Part shown: positions 9,632 to 18,942 of the stretch, piece by piece | How positions within the stretch are numbered: position 1 is the first letter of the stretch | How the letters are laid out: every line of letters starts with the position of its first letter | Assembly: GCA_016873515.1 (NCBI GenBank) | Contig: VGXB01000002.1 | Coordinates: forward strand, 1 to 64,000 | Source of the DNA: Nitrospira sp. | GTDB taxonomy: Bacteria; Nitrospirota; Nitrospiria; Nitrospirales; Nitrospiraceae | Direction of reading: 5' to 3' | Length of the DNA: 64,000 nucleotides | Notes under the pieces: model-generated | Told to the model about the DNA's origin: nothing | Databases searched by the model: none | Seen by the model: only the letters and a program-made list of their open reading frames with translations | Program-made: the position numbers and the translations under genes

Positions 9632-10519
9632 ATGAAACTGCGTGTTGTCGTCACTGGGGCTGCGGGATTAATCGGGCAGTATGCCGTGAAGACGGCTGTT
9701 CGATGGGCGCCGCAATGGGAGATCCAGGCACTCACTCGTGCAGATCTCGATATAACGGACCACGTTGCCGCAGAACATGTCTTGCAACGCCTTCAACCCA
9801 GCGCAGTCATCCATTGCGCGGCCTTGAGCCGGACGAAGGATTGTGAGCGAGACCCCCAGCTGGCCCGTCGTATCAATGTGGACGCGACGGCTCATCTGGC
9901 TCGACTCTGCGCAGATATCCCCTTTATCTTCCTGTCTAGCGGTGAAGTGTTCGACGGCCGACGAGGGTGGTATCAGGAGGATGATCGTCCGGCGCCGATC
10001 AACGTGTATGGCAAGACCAAGGCTGAAGCCGAACAGGCTGTGCTGGAGAATTCGCGTCACACCGTAATTCGGATTGTCCTGACTGCCGGCACGTCTCGGA
10101 AGGGCGATCGAAGTTTTGTGGAAGATATGTGTCGGATGGCCAAGGCTGGGAAGAACGTGACGGTCTATGCGGACGAATTCCGCTGTCCGCTTCCGGCAGG
10201 GGTGATTGCGCGAGTCTTGTGGGAGCTTGTGCAACAAGATTGTCCGGGGCTCTATCATTTGGGCGGAAACGAACGCCTTTCACGCTGGGAGATTGGGGAG
10301 GCCTTGTTGCCCTGGTATCCAGAGCTGAACGGGCGATTAATCAAAGGTTCTTCACAGGATCACTGGGGCGCGCCTCGTCCCGCGGACCTTTCGTTGGCCT
10401 GCCAAAAAATCCAGCGACTCTTGTCGTTTCCCATTCCAGGTTTTCGAAGCTGGCTGGCTGACCCGATACGTCGAGATAGTGATCTCTGGGACTTTGAATT
10501 TAGCCCACCGTATTCATGA
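9632..10519 (+). CDS. RmlD-like NAD(P)-dependent sugar-nucleotide reductase / SDR
   Basis: VVTGAAGLIGQYAVKTA, DLDITD, VIHCAALSRTKDCERDPQLARRINVDAT, FLSSGEVFDG, YGKTKAEAE. Confidence 0.85.
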   Translation: MKLRVVVTGAAGLIGQYAVKTAVRWAPQWEIQALTRADLDITDHVAAEHVLQRLQPSAVIHCAALSRTKDCERDPQLARRINVDATAHLARLCADIPFIFLSSGEVFDGRRGWYQEDDRPAPINVYGKTKAEAEQAVLENSRHTVIRIVLTAGTSRKGDRSFVEDMCRMAKAGKNVTVYADEFRCPLPAGVIARVLWELVQQDCPGLYHLGGNERLSRWEIGEALLPWYPELNGRLIKGSSQDHWGAPRPADLSLACQKIQRLLSFPIPGFRSWLADPIRRDSDLWDFEFSPPYS

Positions 10520-10548
10520 ACACTTCTACTGCAACCGACGATACGCCA

Positions 10549-10690
10549 CTGCGACAAGCTTGGCCGCAAGCTTCGCGCGGCCAGCGGGCGGGCTTGCCCC
10601 TCGCGAGCTTGACGTACTGTTTCACGTACGCCTCGCCTTCTCAGGGCTTCCACGCGCTCGTCTCGCCTGGCGTCTGGGCGGTATCGTCAC
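10549..10690. repeat. Structured intergenic sequence, candidate dispersed (REP-like) repeat
   Basis: Inverted-repeat-rich: GGCCGC-aagcttcgc-GCGGCC and GACGTAC-tgtttca-CGTACG within a non-conserved intergenic block. Confidence 0.3.
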
Positions 10691-10751
10691 GAACTGTCAT
10701 GAATAATGGAGACTGACTCTCGTAAAGCATAAAGTCGGGTAAGGCGGAGGC

Positions 10752-11567
10752 ATGGTGGATCCACAAAGCGGCATGATGGCATCAGATCCGTTGCCCTTGA
10801 TCCTGACCGCCTATCTTGTGATGGCGGTGGTGATGGGGGGCTTGTGGGCGGTGCAACGAAACACGAGAAATGCCGCGATCGGCGATGTCGGCTGGTGCAT
10901 GGGGCTCATGGTCTCCGTATTGTGGTACACCACTTTGGCTGACGTCGGGATCGAGCGAGTGCTCCTCACGGCGATGTTGGTGGGGCTCTATGCGGGCCGG
11001 CTGGGGTTATACATTCTCTTCAACCGCGTCATGGGCAAGCAGGAAGATGCTCGCTATCGCCATCTGCGGGAAGAATGGGGCGAGTCGGAGCCGGTCAAGA
11101 TGTTCGTCTACTTTCAACTGCAAGCCGTGGCCGTCGCCGTGTTCTCCCTGCCATTTTTGGCGGTACTCTGGAATCCACGGCCTCCATCCTCGTTGGTCGA
11201 ACTGGTCGGACTCGTGATCTGGAGTGTAGCCATCTCCGGCGAAGCGAAGGCTGATCGGCAGCTAGCCCACTTCCGCGCTGATCCTCGGAATGAGTGCCGT
11301 GTGTGCCGGGAAGGGCTGTGGCGCTATTCACGCCATCCGAATTACTTCTTCGAATGGCTGCATTGGTGTTCGTATGTCGTCATGACCATGGGGGCGCCCG
11401 ATTGGCCGTTCACGTGGATTGGGCCGATCGGCATGGGATGGATGCTACTCAAACTGACGGGGATTCCGAGGACCGAGGCGCAGGCATTACGAACCCGTGG
11501 CGAGGAATACCGGGAGTATCAGCAGACAACCAGCGCGTTCTTTCCCTGGTTTCACCGGAAAGCGTAG
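10752..11567 (+). CDS. DUF1295 family membrane protein (steroid 5-alpha reductase-like)
   Basis: IGDVGWCMGLM..., GLWRYSRHPNYFFEWLHWCSYVV, LLKLTGIPRTEAQALRTRGEEYREYQQTTSAFFPWF. Confidence 0.9.
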   Translation: MVDPQSGMMASDPLPLILTAYLVMAVVMGGLWAVQRNTRNAAIGDVGWCMGLMVSVLWYTTLADVGIERVLLTAMLVGLYAGRLGLYILFNRVMGKQEDARYRHLREEWGESEPVKMFVYFQLQAVAVAVFSLPFLAVLWNPRPPSSLVELVGLVIWSVAISGEAKADRQLAHFRADPRNECRVCREGLWRYSRHPNYFFEWLHWCSYVVMTMGAPDWPFTWIGPIGMGWMLLKLTGIPRTEAQALRTRGEEYREYQQTTSAFFPWFHRKA

Positions 11568-11572
11568 ATCGG

Positions 11573-11791
11573 CTATTTCAAGTCTGCTAAGTGGGCTCGC
11601 GCGAGTTCAGCTTCTTTGCTGGACGGATAGGATCGGACAAGTTCTTCGTACAGCTCTTTGGCGTGGGGAATGTTCCCTTGGTTTTCTTCAAACGCAGCGG
11701 TCTCGAACAGCTCCTTGGCTTTATCGGAGCAGCCCAACAGCAAGAAAAGTCCAAGGACGCACCCTATCGATCGCATCGATATCTTGACCAT
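11573..11791 (-). CDS. Small lipoprotein with TPR-like repeat
   Basis: MVKISMRSIGCVLGLFLLLGC lipobox, then AFEENQGNIPHAKELYEELVRSYPSSKEAELARAHL. Confidence 0.7.
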   Translation of the reverse strand: MVKISMRSIGCVLGLFLLLGCSDKAKELFETAAFEENQGNIPHAKELYEELVRSYPSSKEAELARAHLADLK

Positions 11792-11852
11792 ACGTGGCTC
11801 CTTCCGGGCGGTATCCTACCCGCTTGAGGCATGGCTGTCCAGATGGGCCAAG

Positions 11853-12101
11853 TCATCTCGTGACTGAGTCGATGGTGTAGCGTGGAGCCGTGACCGCTTC
11901 ATTGCGGCACTTGGGACAGCGGCTGGGCCTGGTCAATTTCGCCCGATCACGAAACAGGAACCCGCAGTCGGAACAGACGGAGGGGTCCAGCACGAATCGC
12001 CGTGACCGGTCGCGCACCAGGTCTTTGATGACATGCGGCAGATGCTCTTTCACCCGGTGTTCCGGAATGCCGAGCAGTTGCGCCAATTGATAAGCCGACA
12101 A
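11853..12101 (-). CDS. HTH plus zinc-ribbon predicted transcriptional regulator (start unclear)
   Basis: LSAYQLAQLLGIPEHRVKEHLPHVIKDL...CSDCGFLFRDRAKLTRPSRCPKCRNEAV. The track start is a TTG. Confidence 0.75.
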   Translation of the reverse strand: MSAYQLAQLLGIPEHRVKEHLPHVIKDLVRDRSRRFVLDPSVCSDCGFLFRDRAKLTRPSRCPKCRNEAVTAPRYTIDSVTR

Positions 12102-12303
12102 GCGTGTTTCAGTTAGCAGTTCGATGATACGTTGGCGTACCGTACGCTAGGGTGGCAACATGGAGGCATGGTAAGCGAGTGCAAAGGGAAATGCCATGGG
12201 GGCAGGCCTCGCAGGGCTTCTCAAACGTTGCCGTCTTTGGTAGGCTGAGCGGCATCGTATGTGTTCAGAAGAGCATAACGAGCCTGCCATCCCGGAGGTA
12301 GCC

Positions 12304-12603
12304 ATGACGATATCCACGAGGTTCTTTGAAATGCTGCGCATGCTGGGCCGTCTGTGGGCCGACCTTCCGTCCCTGGTTCGTCTGCTCAGAGCATGGAAGA
12401 AGGGTAGCTATTCAGGCCTTTCCGTGCGCACACTTGCATCGTTGGCCGCGGCGCTGCTCTATCTACTGAGTCCGGTAGATTTGGTGCTGGATTTCATTCC
12501 CGGAGTTGGCTTGCTCGACGATGTAGTCGTGCTGGCGCTCCTGCTCCAGAGTCTGGCGCAGGATCTCGCGGCCTTCCGCGCCTGGGAACAAAACCGCCGC
12601 TGA
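12304..12603 (+). CDS. YkvA family protein (DUF1232)
   Basis: LLYLLSPVDLVLDFIPGVGLLDDVVVLALLLQSL. Confidence 0.85.
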   Translation: MTISTRFFEMLRMLGRLWADLPSLVRLLRAWKKGSYSGLSVRTLASLAAALLYLLSPVDLVLDFIPGVGLLDDVVVLALLLQSLAQDLAAFRAWEQNRR

Positions 12604-12666
12604 GTCCGGCAGGCCGCTGCTGAAGCCCTTTACTCTGTGTCAATGTAAAGACATGAGGGAGGCGTC

Positions 12667-12726
12667 TTGGCCGTCCAAAAGCTCAGCCGTAAAAATCAAA
12701 TTGTCATTCCGATAAAAGCCGCGTAG
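12667..12726 (+). pseudogene. AbrB/MazE-type antitoxin N-terminal remnant
   Basis: GAGGGAGG SD, then TTG: LAVQKLSRKNQIVIPIKAA*. (K)LS.KNQIVIP is the SpoVT-AbrB DNA-binding motif; TAG after 19 codons. Confidence 0.5.
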
Positions 12727-12836
12727 GCTTTTAATGCAAGATTTCCACTGAAGAAATGACTTTTACTGTCCAATCTACCGGAGCCACCTCTGTTGTTCGT
12801 GAGCTTTCGTGAGTCTATCCTGTTCATAAGATCACC

Positions 12837-13421
12837 ATGCACATATTCAATCAGGCGAGTCCCCCTAGGAATCATTGGCTCACGCTTGCGCTATTGAGCG
12901 GGCTACTTGGCGGCTGTGCAGGGATCGATTCGAGAGGGGATCTTCCTACAGTAGCCTCCGTCGATCTGACCCGCTATGCCGGGACTTGGTATGAGATCGC
13001 GCGGTTACCGATGTGGTTCCAGCGGCATTGTGTGGATTCAAAAGCGGTGTATGCAGTTCGATCAGATGGACGGGTCGGTGTGTATAACGAATGTGTGACC
13101 GACGACGGCGGGCTGGCTGCCGCTGATGGCGTGGCAACCGTGGTCGATACGAAGACAAACGCGCGGCTTATGGTGGTATTCGACAACTGGTTTGCGCGCT
13201 TGTTCGGGTCGTCCCGCGAGGGGAATTACTGGATTCTGGATCTTGATCCTGACTATCGCACGGCATTGGTGGGCACACCGGATCGACGGTATCTGTGGAT
13301 TCTGGCCCGCGCGCCACAGATCGATGACGTAATCTATCGGAACCTTGTGCAACTGGCGCGAAAGTTCGGCTATCCCGTCGAGAATCTCATCCGCGATCAG
13401 CGACCCGGTTCCCCCTGGTAA
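12837..13421 (+). CDS. blc: Outer membrane lipocalin lipoprotein (Blc-like)
   Basis: Lipobox LLGGC; SVDLTRYAGTWYEIARLPMWFQRHC; ILDLDPDYRTALVGTPDRRYLWILAR. Confidence 0.9.
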   Translation: MHIFNQASPPRNHWLTLALLSGLLGGCAGIDSRGDLPTVASVDLTRYAGTWYEIARLPMWFQRHCVDSKAVYAVRSDGRVGVYNECVTDDGGLAAADGVATVVDTKTNARLMVVFDNWFARLFGSSREGNYWILDLDPDYRTALVGTPDRRYLWILARAPQIDDVIYRNLVQLARKFGYPVENLIRDQRPGSPW

Positions 13422-13611
13422 GACACCGGGTACCGAGAAGGGATAGGGGGTCGCGTCTTGCAATCCAACATTGAGGAGACTCGGTAATGATCATGTGAAT
13501 TTCTGCGCGTGGCTCATGCTCTTTGGGTCTGTCATAGCGGAACTATCAGAGGGCGGGTGTTGAGAGCATGCTCCTCGATAAAGCATATGGGCCTGCACTA
13601 TGAAATGACCA

Positions 13612-14092
13612 TTGGCACCCCAATTGACGGCCGTCTGTAGTGTGGTCGATAAACTGGTGAGCGTCGACGACTGCATGGTGCTGCGTCCGGCCTTAGGGAT
13701 GACAGACGGTGAGGTCCTGAACGCCGGCAAATATCGATTCTGGTTTCTGCACACACTTCACGTATCACACTGCTGGGAAGCGGGACTGCTCTTTGAAGAA
13801 AATCATCGGACTCTCCTTTGCTCGGACCTGTTTCATCAGAATGGCGAGGTTGCGGCGACGACCCAATCGGATGTGGTGGGTCGTTCCAGACAGATGTTCG
13901 CGGAGCATCAGCAGGGCCTATCTGCCCTATTCGATGCTCACAGAGCGGACGTTTCAGCGACTGGCTGAGTTGCAGTCGAGGACGCTGGCGATGATGCACG
14001 GCTCGGTCGTTGTCGTTGACGGCGCCCGGGTGGTCCGCGATCTGGCAGTCATGTACAGAGAGGTCTTGGTTTCAGGGGCTGTTCCGCCTTGA
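13612..14092 (+). pseudogene. MBL-fold metallo-hydrolase pseudogene (N-truncated, frameshifted)
   Basis: WEAGLLFEENHRTLLCSDLFHQNGEVAATTQSDVVGRSRQMF in one frame; YLPYSMLTERTFQRLAELQSRTLAMMHGSVVVVDGARVVRDLAVMYREVL continues in another frame after about 13905-13920. Confidence 0.75.
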
Positions 14093-14236
14093 ACCGGAGA
14101 GGCTGCTCTGTCAGAATGTGGTTCTGCATAGGGGTTGCACCATCATTATCCGGTCGGTCGGCCCGGTATCACTAGATGTCCGCAGCGACGGTAGAGATTT
14201 AGGTCATACGGTGTGTCAACGGGGAGGTCTGAGGAG

Positions 14237-15787
14237 ATGAAGTTCCTCGCAGTGCATCCTGGTCCGCTCATGTATACGAAAATCTATCTGCGCTTGGAAC
14301 CCCTCGGCCTTGAGATGGTGGCACAGGCGGTGCGCCAAGCAGGGCACAACGTCCGTCTAATCGATCTACAGGCCGATACCTGGAAAGACTACGAAGCGCT
14401 CATTACGAGTTGGAAGCCAGATGCCGTGGCGTTCGGCTGTAACTACCTGGCGAATGTCCCGGAAATCGTCGATCTAGCAAAGTTGACGAAGAGCCTGCTC
14501 CCTAATGCGTTTGTGTTTGTTGGGGGCCATAGTGCGTCCTTTGTGGCGCAGGACTTTTTAAAACACGGCGACGGCGCGATCGATTGCGTGTTCAAGGGTG
14601 AAGGCGAAGTGGCTGCACCTAAGCTGCTGGAAGCCATCGAGCACGATCGCAAGGCCATTACCCAAGTGCCTGGAGTCATCACTCTCGATGGAGAAGGACC
14701 CCCTGCGCAGTTCATCGAGAATCTCGACGATATCCGTCCGGCACGCGATCTGCTTCAAAACCGGCGTAAGTATTTCATCGGGGTGCTGGACCCCTGCGCC
14801 TCGGTCGAGTTCGCACGAGGCTGTCCCTGGGATTGCTCCTTCTGCAGCGCCTGGACCTTCTATGGCCGCAGTTATCGGACGGTCAGTCCGGAGAAGGCCG
14901 TGGAGGATCTGGAACGAATCGAAGAACCGGGGATCTTTCTGGTCGACGATGTGGCGTTCATCCAGGGCAAGCAGGGGATGGAAATCGGTGAGGGCGTGGC
15001 ACGTCGCGGGATCAAGAAGCAGTACTATATGGAGACGCGCGGCGATGTCTTATTGCGCAATAAGGAAGTGTTCCAATTTTGGAAGACGTTGGGGCTCCAG
15101 TACATGTTTTTGGGCGTGGAAGCGATCGACGAAGAAGGGCTCAAGATGCACCGCAAGCGTATCTCGCTGGGCCGAAACTTCGAGGCGCTGGAGTTTGCGC
15201 GCTCACTCGGCATCACCGTTGCGATCAATTTGATCGCCGATCCGGACTGGGATCGTCGGCGATTTGAAGTCATCCGGCAGTGGTGTTTGGAAATTCCCGA
15301 GATTGTGAACATCAGCGTTAACACTCCGTATCCCGGCACCGAAAGCTGGGTCACCGAATCCCGTAAGTTTCAGACGCGAGATTACCGCCTGTTTGATATC
15401 CAACATTCCGTGTTGCCGACAAAGATGCCGTTACCGGAGTTCTACGAAGAACTGGTCAAGACGCAACAAGTCCTCAACAAGAAACATCTCGGTTGGGCCG
15501 CCCTCAAAGGGACGGCCAAGATCGCGGCGGGACATCTAATGCGCGGGCAGACCAACTTCATCAAGATGCTTTGGAAGTTCAACAGCGTCTACAATCCCAA
15601 GCTCCAAATCGCCGACCACCAACGCCCGGCGAAGTATGAGATGACGCTTCCATCGGCACCACAGGAAATCAAAAACGTGGATGCCAAGCAACTGTTTATC
15701 CTGCCGGCTAAGGGACGTCGAGGCCGCGCGCTCGACGAATCCAGCGAGCAATTTGTGGAAGCCACCCGCATGGGGACCAGCATTTAG
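14237..15787 (+). CDS. hpnR: B12-binding radical SAM protein, probable hopanoid C-3 methylase HpnR
   Basis: MKFLAVHPGPLMYTKIYLRLEPLGLEMVAQAVRQAGHNVRLIDLQ..., CNYLANVPEIVDLAK, FVGGHSASF, FARGCPWDCSFCSAWTFYGRSYR (CxxxCxxC). Confidence 0.82.
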   Translation: MKFLAVHPGPLMYTKIYLRLEPLGLEMVAQAVRQAGHNVRLIDLQADTWKDYEALITSWKPDAVAFGCNYLANVPEIVDLAKLTKSLLPNAFVFVGGHSASFVAQDFLKHGDGAIDCVFKGEGEVAAPKLLEAIEHDRKAITQVPGVITLDGEGPPAQFIENLDDIRPARDLLQNRRKYFIGVLDPCASVEFARGCPWDCSFCSAWTFYGRSYRTVSPEKAVEDLERIEEPGIFLVDDVAFIQGKQGMEIGEGVARRGIKKQYYMETRGDVLLRNKEVFQFWKTLGLQYMFLGVEAIDEEGLKMHRKRISLGRNFEALEFARSLGITVAINLIADPDWDRRRFEVIRQWCLEIPEIVNISVNTPYPGTESWVTESRKFQTRDYRLFDIQHSVLPTKMPLPEFYEELVKTQQVLNKKHLGWAALKGTAKIAAGHLMRGQTNFIKMLWKFNSVYNPKLQIADHQRPAKYEMTLPSAPQEIKNVDAKQLFILPAKGRRGRALDESSEQFVEATRMGTSI

Positions 15788-15946
15788 CTGCACCCCCGGC
15801 ACATTCATCACCGACGATCGAGACTGACAATCACGTTCTCTCATTAGGCAGCATCTTCTTGATGGAAGAATGCACGCTTCCGCGGTCCCTATTCTCATTC
15901 TATCCTGTTATACTGACCCTGTTCATTTTCCCCGGAGCCAACCGCC

Positions 15947-17404
15947 ATGGGGATTCCTTCCTGGGATGAATTTGCCGAGATCGCACTGAAACGGCTTACT
16001 GCGTCGGGCGCGGAGTATGGCGACATTCGCATCCAACAGAGCACGACGGAAAGTATCCAGGGCGAAGACCGCCGCATTGCATCCATCAGAAACATCGAAG
16101 ACTGCGGATTTGGCGTACGCGTGCTCTATCACGGCGCCTGGGGATTCGCCGCGAGTTCAATCCTGTCGTTAGAGGAGGTGCCCCGCGTTGCGGACCTTGC
16201 TGTGGAGATTGCGAAAGGCTCGGCATCGATCGCTGTTGAGAAAGTCCGGTTGGCCGAGGAGCCGGTGCATCGTGACTGTGTTCTAACCCCTTGCCAGATC
16301 GATCCGTTCAGCGTCTCGCTGGAGAAAAAAACCGACTTGCTGCTGACCACGATGGAAGCCTTGCATCGGCAGGCTGGGATTGTGCGCAGCAGTGCCAGTC
16401 TGTGGGCACGCCGGGACAGAAAGTTGTTCATGTCCACCGAGGGTGCACGCGTAGAGTTTGATCTCCTGGCCGGGCAGGGAGACTGTACCGCGACAGCCCT
16501 GCATAACGGCCGATTTGCGTCGCGCAGTTTCAATACGCCTCATCTTAGGAGGGGCTATGAACTGATTGAGGAAGCAGACTTTTTGCGCGAGGCGCCGCGT
16601 GTGGCAAACCAAGCGGTTGAAAAGATTCACGCTCCGATTGTTGATGCTGGAGTATATGACCTCATTCTCGATCCGGAACATCTATCCCTCACAATGCACG
16701 AATCCTGCGGCCATCCGAGCGAGCTGGACCGTGCGCTCGGCTACGAAGCCAATTACGCCGGAACGAGTTTTCTGACCACCGATAAGCAGGGCACATTTCG
16801 CTTTGGCTCTCCGCATGTGACGTTCGTGGCGGACAACACTGAGCCGGAGACGCTGGCCGCAACCGGCTATGATGACGACGGCGTGGCCTGCCAGCAATGG
16901 GATATCGTCCGTGATGGCATCTTCGTTGGGTACTGCACGAATCGGGAAGTGGCATCGAAGATCGGTGAAACACGGTCGCGCGGGTCGAATCGAGCAGACG
17001 GTTGGAACAGCGTGCCGATCGTGCGCATTGCCAATATTGGATTAGTCCCTGGCTCGGCGACACTTGATCAGCTGATCGGCGACGTTAAGCGGGGGATCTG
17101 TATCGAAGGCCATGGGTCCTACAGCATCGATCAGCGCCGCTATAACTTTCAGTTTGGCGGTGACGCCTTCTGGCTGATCGAGCATGGCCGGCGCACCCAT
17201 ATGCTGCGCGACGTGATCTATCATGGAATCACACCGGAATTCTGGAACAGCTGTGACGGTGTTGCCGACCGGTTATTTCGAAGACGCTATGGATTTATTA
17301 CCTGTGGCAAGGGCCAGCCTGGTCAATCAGGGTGGATGACCCATGCGGCGGCGCCCGCACGGTTTCGACAGGTCGCCGTCATCAGAGGAGAGAGCTCGGG
17401 ATGA
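15947..17404 (+). CDS. tldD: TldD/PmbA family metalloprotease (TldD-like)
   Basis: LTMHESCGHPSELDRALGYEANYAGTSF (HExxxH), GCV/CGKGQPGQ C-terminal region. Confidence 0.88.
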   Translation: MGIPSWDEFAEIALKRLTASGAEYGDIRIQQSTTESIQGEDRRIASIRNIEDCGFGVRVLYHGAWGFAASSILSLEEVPRVADLAVEIAKGSASIAVEKVRLAEEPVHRDCVLTPCQIDPFSVSLEKKTDLLLTTMEALHRQAGIVRSSASLWARRDRKLFMSTEGARVEFDLLAGQGDCTATALHNGRFASRSFNTPHLRRGYELIEEADFLREAPRVANQAVEKIHAPIVDAGVYDLILDPEHLSLTMHESCGHPSELDRALGYEANYAGTSFLTTDKQGTFRFGSPHVTFVADNTEPETLAATGYDDDGVACQQWDIVRDGIFVGYCTNREVASKIGETRSRGSNRADGWNSVPIVRIANIGLVPGSATLDQLIGDVKRGICIEGHGSYSIDQRRYNFQFGGDAFWLIEHGRRTHMLRDVIYHGITPEFWNSCDGVADRLFRRRYGFITCGKGQPGQSGWMTHAAAPARFRQVAVIRGESSG

Positions 17405-18744
17405 GTGTACTCGCCGCCAAGCCCTGCCCTAAGATGATAAGTCGCGAGGAGTTTCGGTTCCTCGCCGACCTCGTCCTCACCAGATCCTCCGGCGACCAGA
17501 CCATGGTCACGCTCCACGATCAGCATGGCGGCACGACCAGATTCGCGAACAACCAGGTGGTGCAGAATGTCAATACGCGGCGGGGGACGCTGACGGTGAC
17601 GGTGGCCGTCGGTCGGCGGTGTGGTACCGCCGCGACGACGGATTTTACGGCCGGCTCGGTGCAAGATACGCTGATGCGGGCCGAGCGAATCGCCCGTGTG
17701 TCGCCCGACGATCCGGAATATCTTCCGCCTCCGGAGCCGCAGCCGTTTGCCGCTCGTGAAACGGCCAGGCCGGAGACGATGACGGCAGGGCCGACGCGTC
17801 GCCTCGAGTATGCGAACGAAGCCATTGGTCAATGCCGTATGGAGAATCTCATAGCGGCCGGAATTGTCTCGTCGTCGGTCGCGTCGATCGGAATTGCCGC
17901 CAACAATGGGCTATTTGGCTATGAAACACGGACAGATGCGCGATTCAGCCTTACGGTGCAGGCGGGCGATGCGACGGGATGGAATGCGGCGGCGCATCGG
18001 TCGATCGACCATCTCAAAATTCAAGAACGGACGTTGGTGGCGATTCAGAAGGCGAAATGTGGGCGAGAACCGCGCGAACTCCCTCCGGGGCCATATCCGG
18101 TGCTGCTCGAACCAGCCGCGGTGGCTGGGCTTTGGGCCTGGGTGCTGTGGTCGCTCGACGCCAAATCGTATGAGAAAGGGACGAGCCCGCTTGCAGGCAA
18201 GTTAAGGGAACGGATGCTGGACAAGCGCCTGACCCTGACCAACGCCCCCGGCCATCCCGATTTGCTCGGCATAGGATTCACCTCAGAAGGATTGCCGAGC
18301 GAACCATCGACATGGATCGATCACGGCGTGCTTACGCAACTGGCGTATGACCGGTTCACGGCCCAGGCTCACGGCATAAAGGCCATCCCGACGTTGGAGG
18401 CCCCTGTTTTGTCTATCGACGGTGCGGCCTGCGGCACTGTGATGGATCTTGTCAAACAAGTTAATCGTGCGATCCTCGTGACGAATTTCTGGTACATCCG
18501 TTCCGTCAATCCCAGCGATCTGACGTTGACTGGTATGACTCGCGATGGAACGTTTCTGGTCGAAAAGGGAGAGATTGTGGCCGGGATTAAGAATCTTCGA
18601 TTCCACGACAGCCCCCTCCGAATCTTTCGGCAGATCGACGCCTGGACGATGCCGATGGAAACAGTCATTGCGGAAGCGGGGAAGATGCTGGCTCCGGCCA
18701 TCGCCCTACCTGGGTTGCATTTTTCAAGCGCCACCAGATTTTAG
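17401..18744 (+). CDS. tldE: TldD/PmbA family protein (TldE-like)
   Basis: TRFANNQVVQNVNTRRGTLTVTVAVGRR..., LVKQVNRAILVTNFWYIRSVNPSDLTLTGMTRDGTFLVEKGEIVAGIKNLRF. Start overlaps the tldD stop. Confidence 0.88.
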   Translation: MSVLAAKPCPKMISREEFRFLADLVLTRSSGDQTMVTLHDQHGGTTRFANNQVVQNVNTRRGTLTVTVAVGRRCGTAATTDFTAGSVQDTLMRAERIARVSPDDPEYLPPPEPQPFAARETARPETMTAGPTRRLEYANEAIGQCRMENLIAAGIVSSSVASIGIAANNGLFGYETRTDARFSLTVQAGDATGWNAAAHRSIDHLKIQERTLVAIQKAKCGREPRELPPGPYPVLLEPAAVAGLWAWVLWSLDAKSYEKGTSPLAGKLRERMLDKRLTLTNAPGHPDLLGIGFTSEGLPSEPSTWIDHGVLTQLAYDRFTAQAHGIKAIPTLEAPVLSIDGAACGTVMDLVKQVNRAILVTNFWYIRSVNPSDLTLTGMTRDGTFLVEKGEIVAGIKNLRFHDSPLRIFRQIDAWTMPMETVIAEAGKMLAPAIALPGLHFSSATRF

Positions 18745-18942
18745 AAGCTCAGAGAAAGCCCGTCAGCGGTCTGCAAGGTTTCTCGAGGGAAATCGAGAGA
18801 AAGCCATTGACTCTTTCTTTCGGCAGGCGTAGACAACAGGCAACCTCAGTATCAGGTGACAAGGCGCTCTGTGTGAGCATTTTCAGGCAGAGGATGACGG
18901 AGCTTCAGGCGGACAGGTGGTCGAGAACGGCGAGGAGAGAGC

